Positions 8,780-18,295 are shown, numbered from the stretch's first letter. The stretch is DNA of 64,000 bases from Paenibacillus sp. FSL R5-0912 (GCF_000758605.1 NZ_CP009282.1:2976001-3040000), one strand, 5' to 3'. Translations and numbers: made by a program. The notes: a model not told the origin generated them from the letters alone.

Positions 8780-10210
8780 ATGACAACTCAGCTGAATCAG
8801 GCTACCGGAAAGGTACCGCCTAACGGTAATCCGCTTGTAGCACACAGATACGGAGCTGACCCTTACGCCCTGGTATTCGGGGACAGAGTCTATCTGTACA
8901 TGACCAACGACGCGCTGGAATATGATGAGAGCGGCGTGGTGAAAGAGAACTCTTACAGCAGTATCAATACCATTACCGTTATCTCTTCCGCCGACCTGGT
9001 CAACTGGACCGATCATGGCGCGATTGCCGTGGCCGGACCGGAAGGCGCAGCGAAGTGGGCTACCCAGTCCTGGGCACCGGCAGCGGTTCATAAGGTGATT
9101 GGCGGTAAGGACAAGTTCTTCCTGTACTTCGCCAATAATGCCAGCGGAATTGGGGTTCTGTCGAGTGACAGTCCGGTGGGGCCATGGGTTGACCCTATCG
9201 GGGAAGCGCTGATTCTGCGTTCCACGCCCGGGGTTGAAGATGTGACCTGGCTGTTCGACCCGGCCGTTCTGGTCGATGACGACGGCAAGGGCTACATTTA
9301 CTTCGGAGGCGGTGTCCCGGAAGGGCAGTTCGCAGAGCCGGGCACAGCCCGGGTGATGAGACTGGGTGAGGATATGACCAGCGTAGTGGGTACTGCCGAA
9401 GTGATTCCGGCCCCGTTCATGTTCGAGGATGCCGGGATTCATAAGCGGAACGGTGTCTACTACTATACTTACTGCTCGAACTTCTATGACGGTGAACGGC
9501 CGGAGGGCAGCCCTCCTGCGGGAGAGATCGCCTATATGACGAGTGACAGTCCCATGGGTCCCTGGACTTATCAGCGGACGATCCTGAAGAATCCGGGACA
9601 TTTCTTCGGAGTTTCCGGGAACAACCACCATGCGGTATTTGAATTTCATGACAGCTGGTATATTGCTTATCACGCTCAGACCTTGTCCAAGGCCCAAGGG
9701 ATTGCGAACGGCTACCGCTCCACGCATCTTAACCGCCTGACTCATACTGAGGACGGTTCCATTCAGGAGATTCAAGCTGACTATGAGGGCGTGCAGCAGC
9801 TTGGCACACTGAATCCGTATGAACGCATTCCGGCGGCAACGTTGGGCTGGAGCGCAGGGGTGAAGACAGCATTCCTCACTGCGGGAGGAGAGCAGGTTGT
9901 AACGGATATTGAGAATGGCGGCTGGATCGGATTATCCGGAGTGGACTTCGGGAGCCGGGGAGCAGAGACGTTCCTGGCTTCGGTTCTGGGTCTTGAAGCC
10001 GGTGGTGTACTGGAGCTGCATCTCGATGAACCGGCAGGCCCGCTTGCCGGCAAACTGTCCGTGCCTGCAGCGAACGGGGCAGAATGGACGGAGCTGAAGA
10101 CGGAGGTTCATGGAGCTGTAGGAGTGCATTCACTCTATCTGGTATTCACGGGCGCGAGCGGCAAGGGCTTGTTCAAGCTGGCAGCTTGGCAATTCACGGC
10201 AGAAGCATAA
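8780..10210 (+). CDS. GH43 arabinoxylan arabinofuranohydrolase with C-terminal CBM6-like domain
   Basis: 476-aa glycosidase predicted to remove alpha-L-arabinofuranose side chains from arabinoxylan oligosaccharides. The five-bladed GH43 propeller spans about 15-320. Predicted residues: base D27 (YGADPYALVF), pKa modulator D160 (WLFDPAVLVDDDG), acid E216 (MFEDAGIHKRNGVYYY). The remaining 130 or so residues form a jelly-roll resembling CBM6, as in XynD-type enzymes. No signal peptide is visible, so it is cytoplasmic. The start has GGGAGGG upstream. The next gene begins 23 bp downstream, so the two GH43 genes are co-transcribed. Substrate is assigned from family resemblance. Confidence 0.87.
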   Translation: MTTQLNQATGKVPPNGNPLVAHRYGADPYALVFGDRVYLYMTNDALEYDESGVVKENSYSSINTITVISSADLVNWTDHGAIAVAGPEGAAKWATQSWAPAAVHKVIGGKDKFFLYFANNASGIGVLSSDSPVGPWVDPIGEALILRSTPGVEDVTWLFDPAVLVDDDGKGYIYFGGGVPEGQFAEPGTARVMRLGEDMTSVVGTAEVIPAPFMFEDAGIHKRNGVYYYTYCSNFYDGERPEGSPPAGEIAYMTSDSPMGPWTYQRTILKNPGHFFGVSGNNHHAVFEFHDSWYIAYHAQTLSKAQGIANGYRSTHLNRLTHTEDGSIQEIQADYEGVQQLGTLNPYERIPAATLGWSAGVKTAFLTAGGEQVVTDIENGGWIGLSGVDFGSRGAETFLASVLGLEAGGVLELHLDEPAGPLAGKLSVPAANGAEWTELKTEVHGAVGVHSLYLVFTGASGKGLFKLAAWQFTAEA

Positions 10211-10233
10211 CTAACCTCAAGGGGGCTAATACA

Positions 10234-11748
10234 TTGAATATCGCCACCATCACCAATCCTGTACTGTGGGCAGATGTCCCGGATGTGGATGTCATCCGGG
10301 TCGGCCCTGTGTTCTATATGGTCAGCACCAGTATGCACTCCATGCCGGGCTGTCCGATTATGAAGTCGGAGAATCTGTACGACTGGGAAATCGTGAATTA
10401 TGTCTATGACACCTTCGAGGATCACGAGGCCCACCGGCTGGAAGACGGCCAAGGAATATATGGCAGCGGTTCTTGGGCGGCCTCCCTCCGTTATAAGGAT
10501 GGGGTATACTATGTATGCTTCTCCTCCAATGATATGGACCAGTTCTATATCTACCGGACGGAAGACATCGAGCAGGGACCTTGGGAGCGTTCGGTCATTC
10601 CAGGACTCCATCATGACCCGGCTCTGCTGCTGGACGAAGATAACCGCAATTATGTGATCTATGGCAACGGGGACATCCGGATCAAGGAGCTGACAGCGGA
10701 TCTGACGGCTGTGAAGCCCAGCGGAACGGATCTGCTGCTGCTGGAAGGCGAACGGGAAGACATCGGCCTGCGGATTGAAGGCTGTCATGCGCATAAGCGG
10801 AACGGCTATTATTATCTGTTCTTCATTGAATGGCCGAGAACCGGCAATCAGCGCAGACGCCAGCTATGCTACCGTTCCCGGGAGCTGCTGGGTCCTTACG
10901 AGTGGAGGGTTGTTCTGGATGATGATCTGGGCTACCAGAATAACGGTGTCGCGCAAGGCGGCATTATTGATACACCGGACGGAGACTGGTACGCAGTGCT
11001 GTTCCAGGATCATGGGGCTGTCGGGCGGATTCCCTGTGTCCTCCCTGTAAGCTGGGAGCAGGATTGGCCGGTGATCGGGGAGAATGGTGAAGCGCCTAAA
11101 GTGTTCCAGACGAAGCTACCTGCGGGTGAGCCGAAACCGCTGGTGATCAGCGATGAGTTCGAATACAGCAGCGACCGGCTGGCGCTGAACTGGCAGTGGA
11201 ACCATAATCCTGACAACGGGCTATGGTCGCTCACCGAGCGGCCGGGTTATCTGCGGCTGCGCACCGGACGCACAGCAGACAGCATCCTGCGGGCGCGCAA
11301 TACGCTGACCCAGCGGACGGAGGGTCCGGCATGCAGTGCGGAGACCCTGATTGACCTCTCAGGCATGCAGACCGGCGACAGGGCAGGGTTGGTTGCCCTG
11401 CAGAACGGGTACGGGACGGTCGAGGCTGCCGCCTTGGAGCAGGGCGGCTTCAGCGTGAGCATGTGCGTTAACAGCGGTGACGGCTTCCCGCAGACGGTGG
11501 AGAGTATTCCATTCACCGGCAACAGGATATATCTCAGAATCGATTTTAATTTCAAAGATGGCGTGGACCAGGCCCATTTCTTCTATTCGGCGGACGGGGC
11601 GGTCTGGAAGGCTATTGGCGGGACGCTTCATATGAAATATACGCTGGATCATTTCATGGGCTACCGGATGGGCTTGTTCAATTATGCAACCGGGTCATCC
11701 GGCGGTTATGCCGATTTCGATTATTTCCGTTATCGCAGGCAGGGCTAA
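10234..11748 (+). CDS. GH43 beta-xylosidase / arabinofuranosidase with C-terminal beta-sandwich
   Basis: 504-aa cytoplasmic GH43 enzyme that probably releases xylose or arabinose from the non-reducing end of short oligosaccharides. The propeller covers about 1-300: base D17 (WADVPDVDVIRVG), pKa modulator D128 (HHDPALLLDEDN), acid E182 (IEGCHAHKRNGYYYL). The C-terminal 200 residues resemble the concanavalin-like domain found in GH43_11/12 xylosidases and include GGYADFDYF near the end. A TTG start is chosen because AAGGGGGCT sits just upstream and the family N terminus NPVLWAD follows; the longer frame back to 10084 lies inside the previous gene. Its stop codon overlaps the stop of the convergent AraC gene. 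Confidence 0.88.
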   Translation: MNIATITNPVLWADVPDVDVIRVGPVFYMVSTSMHSMPGCPIMKSENLYDWEIVNYVYDTFEDHEAHRLEDGQGIYGSGSWAASLRYKDGVYYVCFSSNDMDQFYIYRTEDIEQGPWERSVIPGLHHDPALLLDEDNRNYVIYGNGDIRIKELTADLTAVKPSGTDLLLLEGEREDIGLRIEGCHAHKRNGYYYLFFIEWPRTGNQRRRQLCYRSRELLGPYEWRVVLDDDLGYQNNGVAQGGIIDTPDGDWYAVLFQDHGAVGRIPCVLPVSWEQDWPVIGENGEAPKVFQTKLPAGEPKPLVISDEFEYSSDRLALNWQWNHNPDNGLWSLTERPGYLRLRTGRTADSILRARNTLTQRTEGPACSAETLIDLSGMQTGDRAGLVALQNGYGTVEAAALEQGGFSVSMCVNSGDGFPQTVESIPFTGNRIYLRIDFNFKDGVDQAHFFYSADGAVWKAIGGTLHMKYTLDHFMGYRMGLFNYATGSSGGYADFDYFRYRRQG

Positions 11749-12635
11749 GTCCGGGTCTTGAACCGGGTAGCATAAACGCTTGGAGTCATGGAAGTGTTCT
11801 GTTTGAATATTCGTCCGAAATACGTCAGGTTGGAGAATCCGACCCGGAAGGCCACCTCCTGAACCGGATACTGGTGAAGCTGAAGCAGCCGGCAGGCTTC
11901 GTATACCCGCAGCATGTTCACATATTCAATCAAGGTTTTTCCAGTGTTTTTCTTGAACAGGTGACAGAAATAGTTGGGGGTCACGCAGCAGATCCGGGCG
12001 GCTTCCTCCACAGTCAGTGGTTCATGGAAATGGTTGCTAAGATGAATCAGCAAAGGCTGAATGCCTGTCTCCTGACGGTCTTTTTTAGAAGGCGGTGCTT
12101 TGAATTCTGCCAAGGGATAAGCAAGACCCAGGGAAGAAAACAAGCCGCCTTTGATACATAATTCATAACCCGGGCTTTTGTTCTGATAGCTGTACACGAT
12201 CTGTTCAATACATGCTCTTATCCGCCGGGTAACCGGCTGATCCGAACTATAAAAGGCGGGCAGCCGGATCTCGCCGGAGAGCAGTGGCCGGATGTGCTGA
12301 AGCTCGGTAAGATCTCTCATCCCGTTCAGCAGAGCTTCGTTATAGACGACTGCATACAGCTCGCTGCCCTCTTCTGTAGGATAGGCCGCATGGATCTGGG
12401 GCCGGCCGACAAAGGCCAGCTCCCCTTCCACAAGTTCTCTGGAACTAGGACCGACCTGCACCCGGAAGCTGCCCTTGGTAATTAGAATCCATTCGAGATG
12501 GTCGTGCCAATGAGGCGGAATGATGCTGCGGTCCGGAAAGCAGATATGAAACACATTGATGGGAAACAGGCCCTCGGGAATCTCCGTGTGCTCTTTTTTC
12601 CATGGATAAGGCTTGTCCTCGAAAGCTACACTCAT
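11745..12635 (-). CDS. AraC-family transcription regulator with cupin sensor
   Basis: 296-aa single-component regulator. The N-terminal about 20-130 is a cupin-like sugar-binding fold (PPHWHDHLEWILITKG is typical). The C-terminal about 195-296 is the AraC double helix-turn-helix, with VEEAARICCVTPNYFCHLF and VQEVAFRVGFSNLTYFGRIF. The ATG at 12635 has GGAGGGA upstream; longer starts lack support. It is divergent from the GH31 alpha-xylosidase gene, with about 125 bp between them, so it probably controls that gene and itself. Its last four bases overlap the GH43 stop on the other strand. Confidence 0.88.
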   Translation of the reverse strand: MSVAFEDKPYPWKKEHTEIPEGLFPINVFHICFPDRSIIPPHWHDHLEWILITKGSFRVQVGPSSRELVEGELAFVGRPQIHAAYPTEEGSELYAVVYNEALLNGMRDLTELQHIRPLLSGEIRLPAFYSSDQPVTRRIRACIEQIVYSYQNKSPGYELCIKGGLFSSLGLAYPLAEFKAPPSKKDRQETGIQPLLIHLSNHFHEPLTVEEAARICCVTPNYFCHLFKKNTGKTLIEYVNMLRVYEACRLLQLHQYPVQEVAFRVGFSNLTYFGRIFKQNTSMTPSVYATRFKTRT

Positions 12636-12712
12636 CTTAATCCCTCCACAAAAACGTAATATCGTATGATAGATGCGTACTTTTATGTATAGTATCGCGG
12701 CTTCGCACTCTT

Positions 12713-12730
12713 TATAATGTGGTTGCAACC
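12713..12730 (+). promoter_or_regulatory. GH31 promoter -10 and adjacent perfect palindrome
   Basis: A -10-like TATAAT lies at 12713-12718 in the divergent AraC-GH31 gap. It is followed at once by the perfect 10-base palindrome GGTTGCAACC at 12721-12730. The palindrome would lie near the transcription start, a usual operator position. The -35 element is weak. Confidence 0.35.
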
Positions 12731-12760
12731 TTATTATAGAACTGTTGGAGGGATCACGCT

Positions 12761-14743
12761 ATGTTTCGTGAAGAGAATGGCAGACTGATCAGAGAATATG
12801 ACCATGAGAGAGTCTGGATAGAGCCTTGGGGAGAGCATTCGCTGCGTATCCGGGCTTCGTATTCAGAGATCACCGATGAACAGTGGGCGCTTCTGCCGGC
12901 AGAGCAGACCTCAAGCAAGATAACCATTACCCAAGAACGTTCGACCATCGTGAATGGGAATATCCGGGCGGAGATGACAGGCAAGGGCCAGATCTTCTTC
13001 TATAACCAGCATGGCAAGCTGTTGCTTAACGAAACGGAAGATACGTATCAGTTAAAATATGGCGGCAGAGAGCTTGCTGCCGTTCCCGGCAGCAGCGATT
13101 TCTCTGTGAAGCTACGGTTGGAAGCCGATCCGTTAGAGAAGCTGTACGGCATGGGGCAATACCAGCATTCCTTCCTGAATCTGAAGGGCTGTTCGCTGGA
13201 GCTGACTCACCGCAACAGCCAGATCAGTATTCCGTTTGTGCTGTCAAGCGCCGGTTACGGGTTCCTGTGGCATAATCCGGCCATCGGGCAGGCGCATTTC
13301 AGTCTGAATGTTACAGAATGGACCGCCCCGTCGTCCAAACAACTGGATTATTGGATCACTGCTGGGGATACGCCTGCCGAGATCGAGGAGGCGTATGCCA
13401 AGGCAACGGGAACCGTTCCGATGATGCCGGATTACGGTATGGGGTTCTGGCAATGCAAGCTCCGCTACCGCACGCAGGAGGAATTGCTGGAGGTGGCCAG
13501 AGAGCATAAACGGCGGAATCTGCCGATTGACGTTATCGTCATTGATTTCTTCCACTGGACGAATCAGGGAGACTGGAGATTTGATCCCGAATATTGGCCT
13601 GATCCTGAGGCTATGGTGCAGGAGCTTCAGGAGATGGGCATTGAGCTGATGGTCTCGGTATGGCCGACAGTGCAGACCGAGAGCGAGAATTATCAGGAGA
13701 TGCTGGAGAAAGGGTATTTGCTCCGTTCGGACCGTGGGGTGCGGACACAATTTCAGTTTTTGGGCCAAAATGCTATCTTTGATGCGACCAACCCTGAAGC
13801 CCGCCAGTTCCTGTGGGGGCTGATCAAGCAGAATTATTATGATAAAGGGATCAAGGTATTCTGGCTGGATGAGGCGGAGCCGGAGCTGACCGTCTATGAC
13901 CATGATATTTACCGTTATCATATCGGCTCCAGCAAGCAGATCGGAAATCTCTATCCGGTGAAATACAGCCAGACCTTCTATGACGGAATGGCCGCTGAGG
14001 GACAGGAGAATATCATCAATCTGGTGCGTACCGCCTGGGCAGGCAGCCAGCGCTACGGAGCGCTAGTATGGTCTGGAGATATCCACTCCAGCTTCAAGGT
14101 TCTGGCGATTCAGGTGAGGGCCGGTCTGAATATGGCCGTGGCCGGAATTCCCTGGTGGACCACGGACATCGGCGGCTTCCACGGCGGCAATCCGGCAGAC
14201 GCTTCGTTCCGCGAGCTGATGGTGCGCTGGTTCCAGTATGGCGCGTTCTCTCCGGTCTTCCGGTTGCATGGAGACCGCCAGCCTTTTGTTCCGCCAACCG
14301 GTACGCGTGGCGGTGGCGTGTGCGGAAGCGGCTCGGATAATGAAGTGTGGAGCTACGGGGAAGAGGCCTATGCCATCTTCAAGGAATTCATGCAGATGAG
14401 AGAGCGGCTGAAGCCTTATATCCGTGGGCTCATGGAAGCTGCCCATGAGAAGGGTACACCTCCGATGCGTCCATTGTTCTATGATTTCCCTCAGGACCCG
14501 GCAGCCTGGGATGTCGAAGACCAATATATGTTCGGTCCTGATCTGCTGGTCGCCCCGGTGCTGAGTGAGGGTGAAAGAGCACGTAAGGTGTATCTGCCAT
14601 CGGGATCACAGTGGACCCATGTCTATTCCGGCAATACGTTTGCCGGGGGACAGGCCATCATGACAGACGCCCCGCTGGAGCAGATTCCGCTGTTTATCCG
14701 TGATGATGCAGCGCTGCCGATTCTGGGTGCGGCTGAAGAATAA
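12761..14743 (+). CDS. GH31 alpha-xylosidase / alpha-glucosidase
   Basis: 660-aa cytoplasmic GH31 enzyme; the closest style is alpha-xylosidase, which removes alpha-1,6-xylose from xyloglucan-type oligosaccharides. N-terminal beta-sandwich to about 210, then TIM barrel to about 560, then C-terminal beta-sheet domain. Nucleophile D370 in FWLDEAEPE; acid/base D440 in VWSGDIHSS. Motifs FRLHGDRQP and PLFYDFPQD are typical of the family. GGAGGGATC precedes the ATG. The AraC regulator is divergent from it. A strong terminator follows. Specificity (xyloside versus glucoside) is inferred from the WLDEAEPE motif and the neighbourhood, not proven. Confidence 0.88.
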   Translation: MFREENGRLIREYDHERVWIEPWGEHSLRIRASYSEITDEQWALLPAEQTSSKITITQERSTIVNGNIRAEMTGKGQIFFYNQHGKLLLNETEDTYQLKYGGRELAAVPGSSDFSVKLRLEADPLEKLYGMGQYQHSFLNLKGCSLELTHRNSQISIPFVLSSAGYGFLWHNPAIGQAHFSLNVTEWTAPSSKQLDYWITAGDTPAEIEEAYAKATGTVPMMPDYGMGFWQCKLRYRTQEELLEVAREHKRRNLPIDVIVIDFFHWTNQGDWRFDPEYWPDPEAMVQELQEMGIELMVSVWPTVQTESENYQEMLEKGYLLRSDRGVRTQFQFLGQNAIFDATNPEARQFLWGLIKQNYYDKGIKVFWLDEAEPELTVYDHDIYRYHIGSSKQIGNLYPVKYSQTFYDGMAAEGQENIINLVRTAWAGSQRYGALVWSGDIHSSFKVLAIQVRAGLNMAVAGIPWWTTDIGGFHGGNPADASFRELMVRWFQYGAFSPVFRLHGDRQPFVPPTGTRGGGVCGSGSDNEVWSYGEEAYAIFKEFMQMRERLKPYIRGLMEAAHEKGTPPMRPLFYDFPQDPAAWDVEDQYMFGPDLLVAPVLSEGERARKVYLPSGSQWTHVYSGNTFAGGQAIMTDAPLEQIPLFIRDDAALPILGAAEE

Positions 14744-14761
14744 GGGAATTGGGTCAGGTCA

Positions 14762-14809
14762 AACAGAGCAGCGATTCTCCTGATTGGAGGAATCGTTGCT
14801 CTGTTTTTT
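14762..14809 (+). terminator. rho-independent terminator after GH31
   Basis: Long stem AACAGAGCAGCGATTCTCC / GGAGGAATCGTTGCTCTGTT with a short loop, then TTTTTT overlapping the end of the stem. The stem core closely matches the terminator at 58608-58657. Confidence 0.9.
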
Positions 14810-14934
14810 GGTCATATGCGGCTTGTTCCAGTTGACTTGTACTTAAATGGATTATAGCGGCTAAAGTGAGGCAGGGAACGGCCTTGGTAGGAGTGGCTGC
14901 GCCTGTGGCCGTGGCCCGAGCCCGAGCCCAAGCT

Positions 14935-15120
14935 AGTTGGATATTCTCCACTTGCTAAGGAGCGGAGGAGCCTGTGCCGGATAGCAGATGGATAAACAGC
15001 ACTTAATTTGCTATAAATCTGTCGGAGTTGAGAAATGCTTGAAATTAAATGACATTTATCCAATTAATTCCTCCAAATGCTGCGTAACATCCAAATTAAG
15101 ATACGTTTATCCAATTAATG
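14935..15120. repeat. dispersed intergenic repeat, copy 1
   Basis: First of three copies in this window (others near 28933 and 58333). Key arms: GGATAAACAGCACTTAATTT at 14990-15009 and two near-inverted matches, at 15042-15061 and 15093-15112 (AAATTAAGATACGTTTATCC). The arms are spaced 52 and 51 bp. An extra GTTGGATATTCTCCACTT lies at the left end. No transposase or credible ORF is present. Confidence 0.8.
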
Positions 15121-15139
15121 ATGCTGAATGGATGCTCCC

Positions 15140-15388
15140 CGTGGATAGCTTGACAGCTAATGTATTCCGATGCCCCCTGTGACTGACAGCTAATGTATCC
15201 GGGAACGGTAATCTAACCTAATCTAAGTAAGGATGGATTCGCCTACAGTTGGAGTAAGGATGAATTCGCGTACAGTTGGAGTCTGTCCTCACACCCCCAC
15301 CATCTAAGGCTCAATGTAGTTCACCTCCCAGTAAGGCTCAACCAGTTCACCTCCCGGGGAGCAACCTATTTACTTCCCAAGGAGCAAC
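15140..15388. repeat. short direct repeats in the gene-poor gap
   Basis: Several imperfect tandem pairs: GACAGCTAATGTAT twice (about 15151 and 15185), AAGGATGGATTCGCCTAC / AAGGATGAATTCGCGTAC (about 15229 and 15256) each followed by AGTTGGAGT, and GGAGCAACCTATT twice just before the AraC gene end. No gene is visible here. Confidence 0.6.
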
Positions 15389-16180
15389 CTATTCCTCATC
15401 CCTGGGAAGCGGTTGTTTGGCAGCCAGCTTCTCGCGGTAGGCCCGGGGGGAGAATCCGGTAAGCTGCCGGAACTGGCGGCAGAAGTGCTCAACATTCGCA
15501 TAGCCGCAGAGTGAGGCGATCTCCGCAATTTTGTGCTGGCCATAGCCGAGCCTCTCCTTGGCCAGCCGAATCCGGCAGTGAATGACATCCTCCATGCAGG
15601 AGATCCCGAAGGTGGATTTGTAGATGGTCTGCAGGTAGCCGGTGCTGATGTGCAGATGCGCGGCCATAGAGGACACGGTCCAGGGGTGGCCGGGGTTGCT
15701 GTACAGCGTCTTACGCAGATCCAGAAGGTTATAGTATTGCGGAGTCAGCTTGTCCTGGGACGCCTCGGACAGCTTATTGAACAAGAGCCGGAACAGGTAG
15801 TCAATGGATAGCTCCCGGTAATCGTTCTGGAAGGAGTTCTCCAGCGTCAGCAGCTGAAACAGCTGATGGCAATAGCCGGGGTCCGGCAACGAGAATGGAG
15901 TACCGACCGGTAAGACGGTCTCTGTAATATAAGATTCATCCGCATCAAAGCGGACCCAGTCATTCACATACTTCCGCGAGCAGGCGCGGTAATAGATGTT
16001 GTGCTTAGGCGGGTACAGGACAGCAGAGTGAGCGGGATACTCCTGCAGTTCTCCATTCACTTCAAACAGCGCCGGAGTTTGTGTCAGGACAAGAAGCCAG
16101 GCATCCAGCCCTTCCGGTATGCTGTACACGAAATCGTGCTGATGCGCAGCGTCATATTCAACGTAGTGTATTGAGGGCAT
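15389..16180 (-). CDS. AraC-family transcription regulator
   Basis: 263-aa single-component regulator. N-terminal about 10-130 is a cupin-like ligand domain (YPPKHNIYYRACSRKYVNDW). The AraC DNA-binding domain is about 150-255, with VSSMAAHLHISTGYLQTIY and IAEIASLCGYANVEHFCRQF. The ATG at 16180 has AAGGAGAAG upstream. It is divergent from the GH43 gene at 16353, so it is the likely local regulator of that gene. The target sugar is unknown. Confidence 0.88.
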   Translation of the reverse strand: MPSIHYVEYDAAHQHDFVYSIPEGLDAWLLVLTQTPALFEVNGELQEYPAHSAVLYPPKHNIYYRACSRKYVNDWVRFDADESYITETVLPVGTPFSLPDPGYCHQLFQLLTLENSFQNDYRELSIDYLFRLLFNKLSEASQDKLTPQYYNLLDLRKTLYSNPGHPWTVSSMAAHLHISTGYLQTIYKSTFGISCMEDVIHCRIRLAKERLGYGQHKIAEIASLCGYANVEHFCRQFRQLTGFSPRAYREKLAAKQPLPRDEE

Positions 16181-16228
16181 TGGCTTCTCCTTTCTTCGGA
16201 TAGATCAATTAATGGTCAGTAAATATCA

Positions 16229-16257
16229 TTGTTAGAATTCCGGTGAATCTCTATAAT
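16229..16257 (+). promoter_or_regulatory. sigma-A-like promoter of the 16353 GH43 gene
   Basis: -35 TTGTTA (16229-16234), 17-base spacer, -10 TATAAT (16252-16257). It sits in the divergent AraC-GH43 gap about 95 bp before the GH43 start, leaving room for an AraC operator or leader. Confidence 0.55.
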
Positions 16258-16352
16258 TCATAGTGTATATTATGGGTGAAACTGAATTATGACAGTGGTG
16301 ATTATATTACTGTTTATTAGAAATTATCAATTTGAAGGAAGGTTATTGATTA

Positions 16353-18167
16353 ATGATACCACAACCAAACGAAGATCGGAAACAGATCCTTTGCTATACA
16401 AGGCTGCCGCAGGAGGATATAGTGTACGCTGCGAGACTTGCCCACAGCATGCATCTGGCTTATAGCGCGAACGGGGTTCAGTTTCAGGAACTGAATCATA
16501 ACTCGGGTGTTCTGTTCGCCAAGGCGACAGAGAATGAAGACGGGACACTTCGGGCCAAGAGCCTGAAGAATCCGTACCTCTTCCATTTAGCCGACGGGAA
16601 ATACGGCGTAATTGCCGTGCGTACGGAGGCAGACGGCGAAGCCGACGAACAGAGCAAGGGGAAGGTGCTGTTGTTCTCCTCCGCCGATCTGCTGCAATAC
16701 AGCGAGGTCGGACTGCTGGAGCTTAAGGCCGATACTTTTGTAAGCGATGTCTCCTGCACATATGATCCGGACCGGAACGGTTACCTGATCAGTTGGATAG
16801 ATGAGCAGGGTAAGGGCTATGAGAATTTCATCGCTGACCTCATGAGCCTTCAGAATGTCTCGGCACCGCAGGAAGCAGAGCCGTTCACTCTGGATACCGT
16901 GGTTGCTGATATCGAAGGGATGCTGCCGCGCAATGTGATCTCCGTCTCCGCAGAGATCGAGCGCAGACTCTACTGCAAGCTTACGGTTCCAGAGAATATT
17001 GCTGTCGTGGTACCGGACCGTGTGAGTGCGGCTTCGGTTGAGGAAGTGAAGGGTGTCCGGGCAACGGCTCTATACAGCGATGGTACACAGGCGTCCAAAA
17101 AAGTGAATTGGAATACGGACGCCATCGACTGGAGCCAGGCAGGAACCTACAGAATTTCCGGGGAGATTCATCAGGAGCATTATTCATTTCCAATCGCACT
17201 TGACCGTGCGGACCCGTGCATTGCACAATGGAAGGGGAAATATTATTTCATTGCCACCAATGATGCGGATCAGAATCATACACTGTATATGAGGGAAGCG
17301 GATACGATCCCCGGACTGGTAACGGCTGAAGAAGCGCTGATTCTCGATTCATCCACCTATGAACAGATCCGCGGTCTGCTATGGGCACCGGAATTCCATG
17401 TCATTGAAGATGAGCTGTATATTTTTCATGCGGCAACCTCTGGTGAATTCTTCTATGAAGAGTCGCATGTGATGAAGCTGCGGTCAGGCGGTCATCCGAT
17501 GAATGCGGCGGACTGGTCGATGCCGGAGCGTGTGGTGAAGAAGGACGGCACGTATTTGTGCGAAGCGGGCAAGACGATTTCTCTGGATATGACGGTCATC
17601 CGCTGGAACGGGAAACTCTATGCGGCATGGTCAGAGCGCCAGTTCGTGCCTGTAGATCTGGGAGCCTGGGTCTATATTGCAACCATTGATCCGCAGGAGC
17701 CATGGAAGCTGACCAGTGATCCGGTGCTGCTGACCCGGCCCGATTATGGCTGGGCCAACAATCATACCTTCGTGGATGAAGGTCCGTTTGCCCTCTATGC
17801 GGATGACAAGCTCTACTTGACCTTTGCCAGCGCAGCGGTGGATGCCACCTATGTAGTCGGTCTGCTGACTGCAGATAAGGGGGCGGATCTGCTGGATATA
17901 GAGAGCTGGACCAAAGGCAATTATCCGCTGCTGACCTCCAGAAGTGTGCCGGGAGAATACGGGCCGGGCCATAATTCCTACGTGACGGACGAGGACGGGG
18001 TCATCTGGAATGCCTATCATGCCAGACCGGGAATAGACGGACCGCGAAGCTCCGGCCTGCGCCGGGTGCATTTTGACATTGACGGTGCTCCGGTTCTGGA
18101 TCTCACAGAGGATAAGGACCTGAAGCCTGAACTGAAGCAGGTATCAATGGAAGTAATCGTAGGCTAG
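16353..18167 (+). CDS. two-part GH43-family glycosidase with central Ig-like domain
   Basis: 604-aa protein without signal peptide. The C-terminal half (about 280-600) is a GH43-like propeller: base D287 (DRADPCIAQWKGKYYF), WAPEFHVI, modulator D412 (SLDMTVIRWNGKLY), acid E476 (DEGPFALYADDKLYLTF). About 215-285 resembles the Big_4 Ig-like fold (ATALYSDGTQASKKVNW). The N-terminal 200 residues also look propeller-like but lack obvious catalytic acids. Alpha-L-arabinofuranosidase or beta-xylosidase activity is likely but unproven. AAGGAAGG precedes the ATG. It is controlled from a promoter facing the divergent AraC gene, and a terminator follows. Confidence 0.8.
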   Translation: MIPQPNEDRKQILCYTRLPQEDIVYAARLAHSMHLAYSANGVQFQELNHNSGVLFAKATENEDGTLRAKSLKNPYLFHLADGKYGVIAVRTEADGEADEQSKGKVLLFSSADLLQYSEVGLLELKADTFVSDVSCTYDPDRNGYLISWIDEQGKGYENFIADLMSLQNVSAPQEAEPFTLDTVVADIEGMLPRNVISVSAEIERRLYCKLTVPENIAVVVPDRVSAASVEEVKGVRATALYSDGTQASKKVNWNTDAIDWSQAGTYRISGEIHQEHYSFPIALDRADPCIAQWKGKYYFIATNDADQNHTLYMREADTIPGLVTAEEALILDSSTYEQIRGLLWAPEFHVIEDELYIFHAATSGEFFYEESHVMKLRSGGHPMNAADWSMPERVVKKDGTYLCEAGKTISLDMTVIRWNGKLYAAWSERQFVPVDLGAWVYIATIDPQEPWKLTSDPVLLTRPDYGWANNHTFVDEGPFALYADDKLYLTFASAAVDATYVVGLLTADKGADLLDIESWTKGNYPLLTSRSVPGEYGPGHNSYVTDEDGVIWNAYHARPGIDGPRSSGLRRVHFDIDGAPVLDLTEDKDLKPELKQVSMEVIVG

Positions 18168-18211
18168 ACTGTAGGTCTGGCTAACCGCATAAGCGTCTCC
18201 CTACAATCCAG

Positions 18212-18252
18212 GAACCCTTGACCCTTCACACAGGCCGGGGGTTCTTTTGTTT
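18212..18252 (+). terminator. terminator-like hairpin after GH43
   Basis: Stem GAACCC (18212-18217) / GGGTTC (18239-18244) with a 21-base loop, followed by TTTTGTTT. It separates the GH43 gene from the YesN-YesM-importer unit. Confidence 0.6.
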
Positions 18253-18295
18253 CGGAGTTGCCGGCAATCGACTTTAATGGAGGAGTGAATACGGA

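Noticed and set aside
10084..10233. Extended N terminus of the second GH43 gene
   Set aside because: The extension overlaps the first GH43 gene; a good site precedes the TTG at 10234.
14754..15182. Small hypothetical proteins on both strands over repeat copy 1 (also at copies 2 and 3)
   Set aside because: They follow the repeat sequence, differ in frame between copies and lack ribosome sites.
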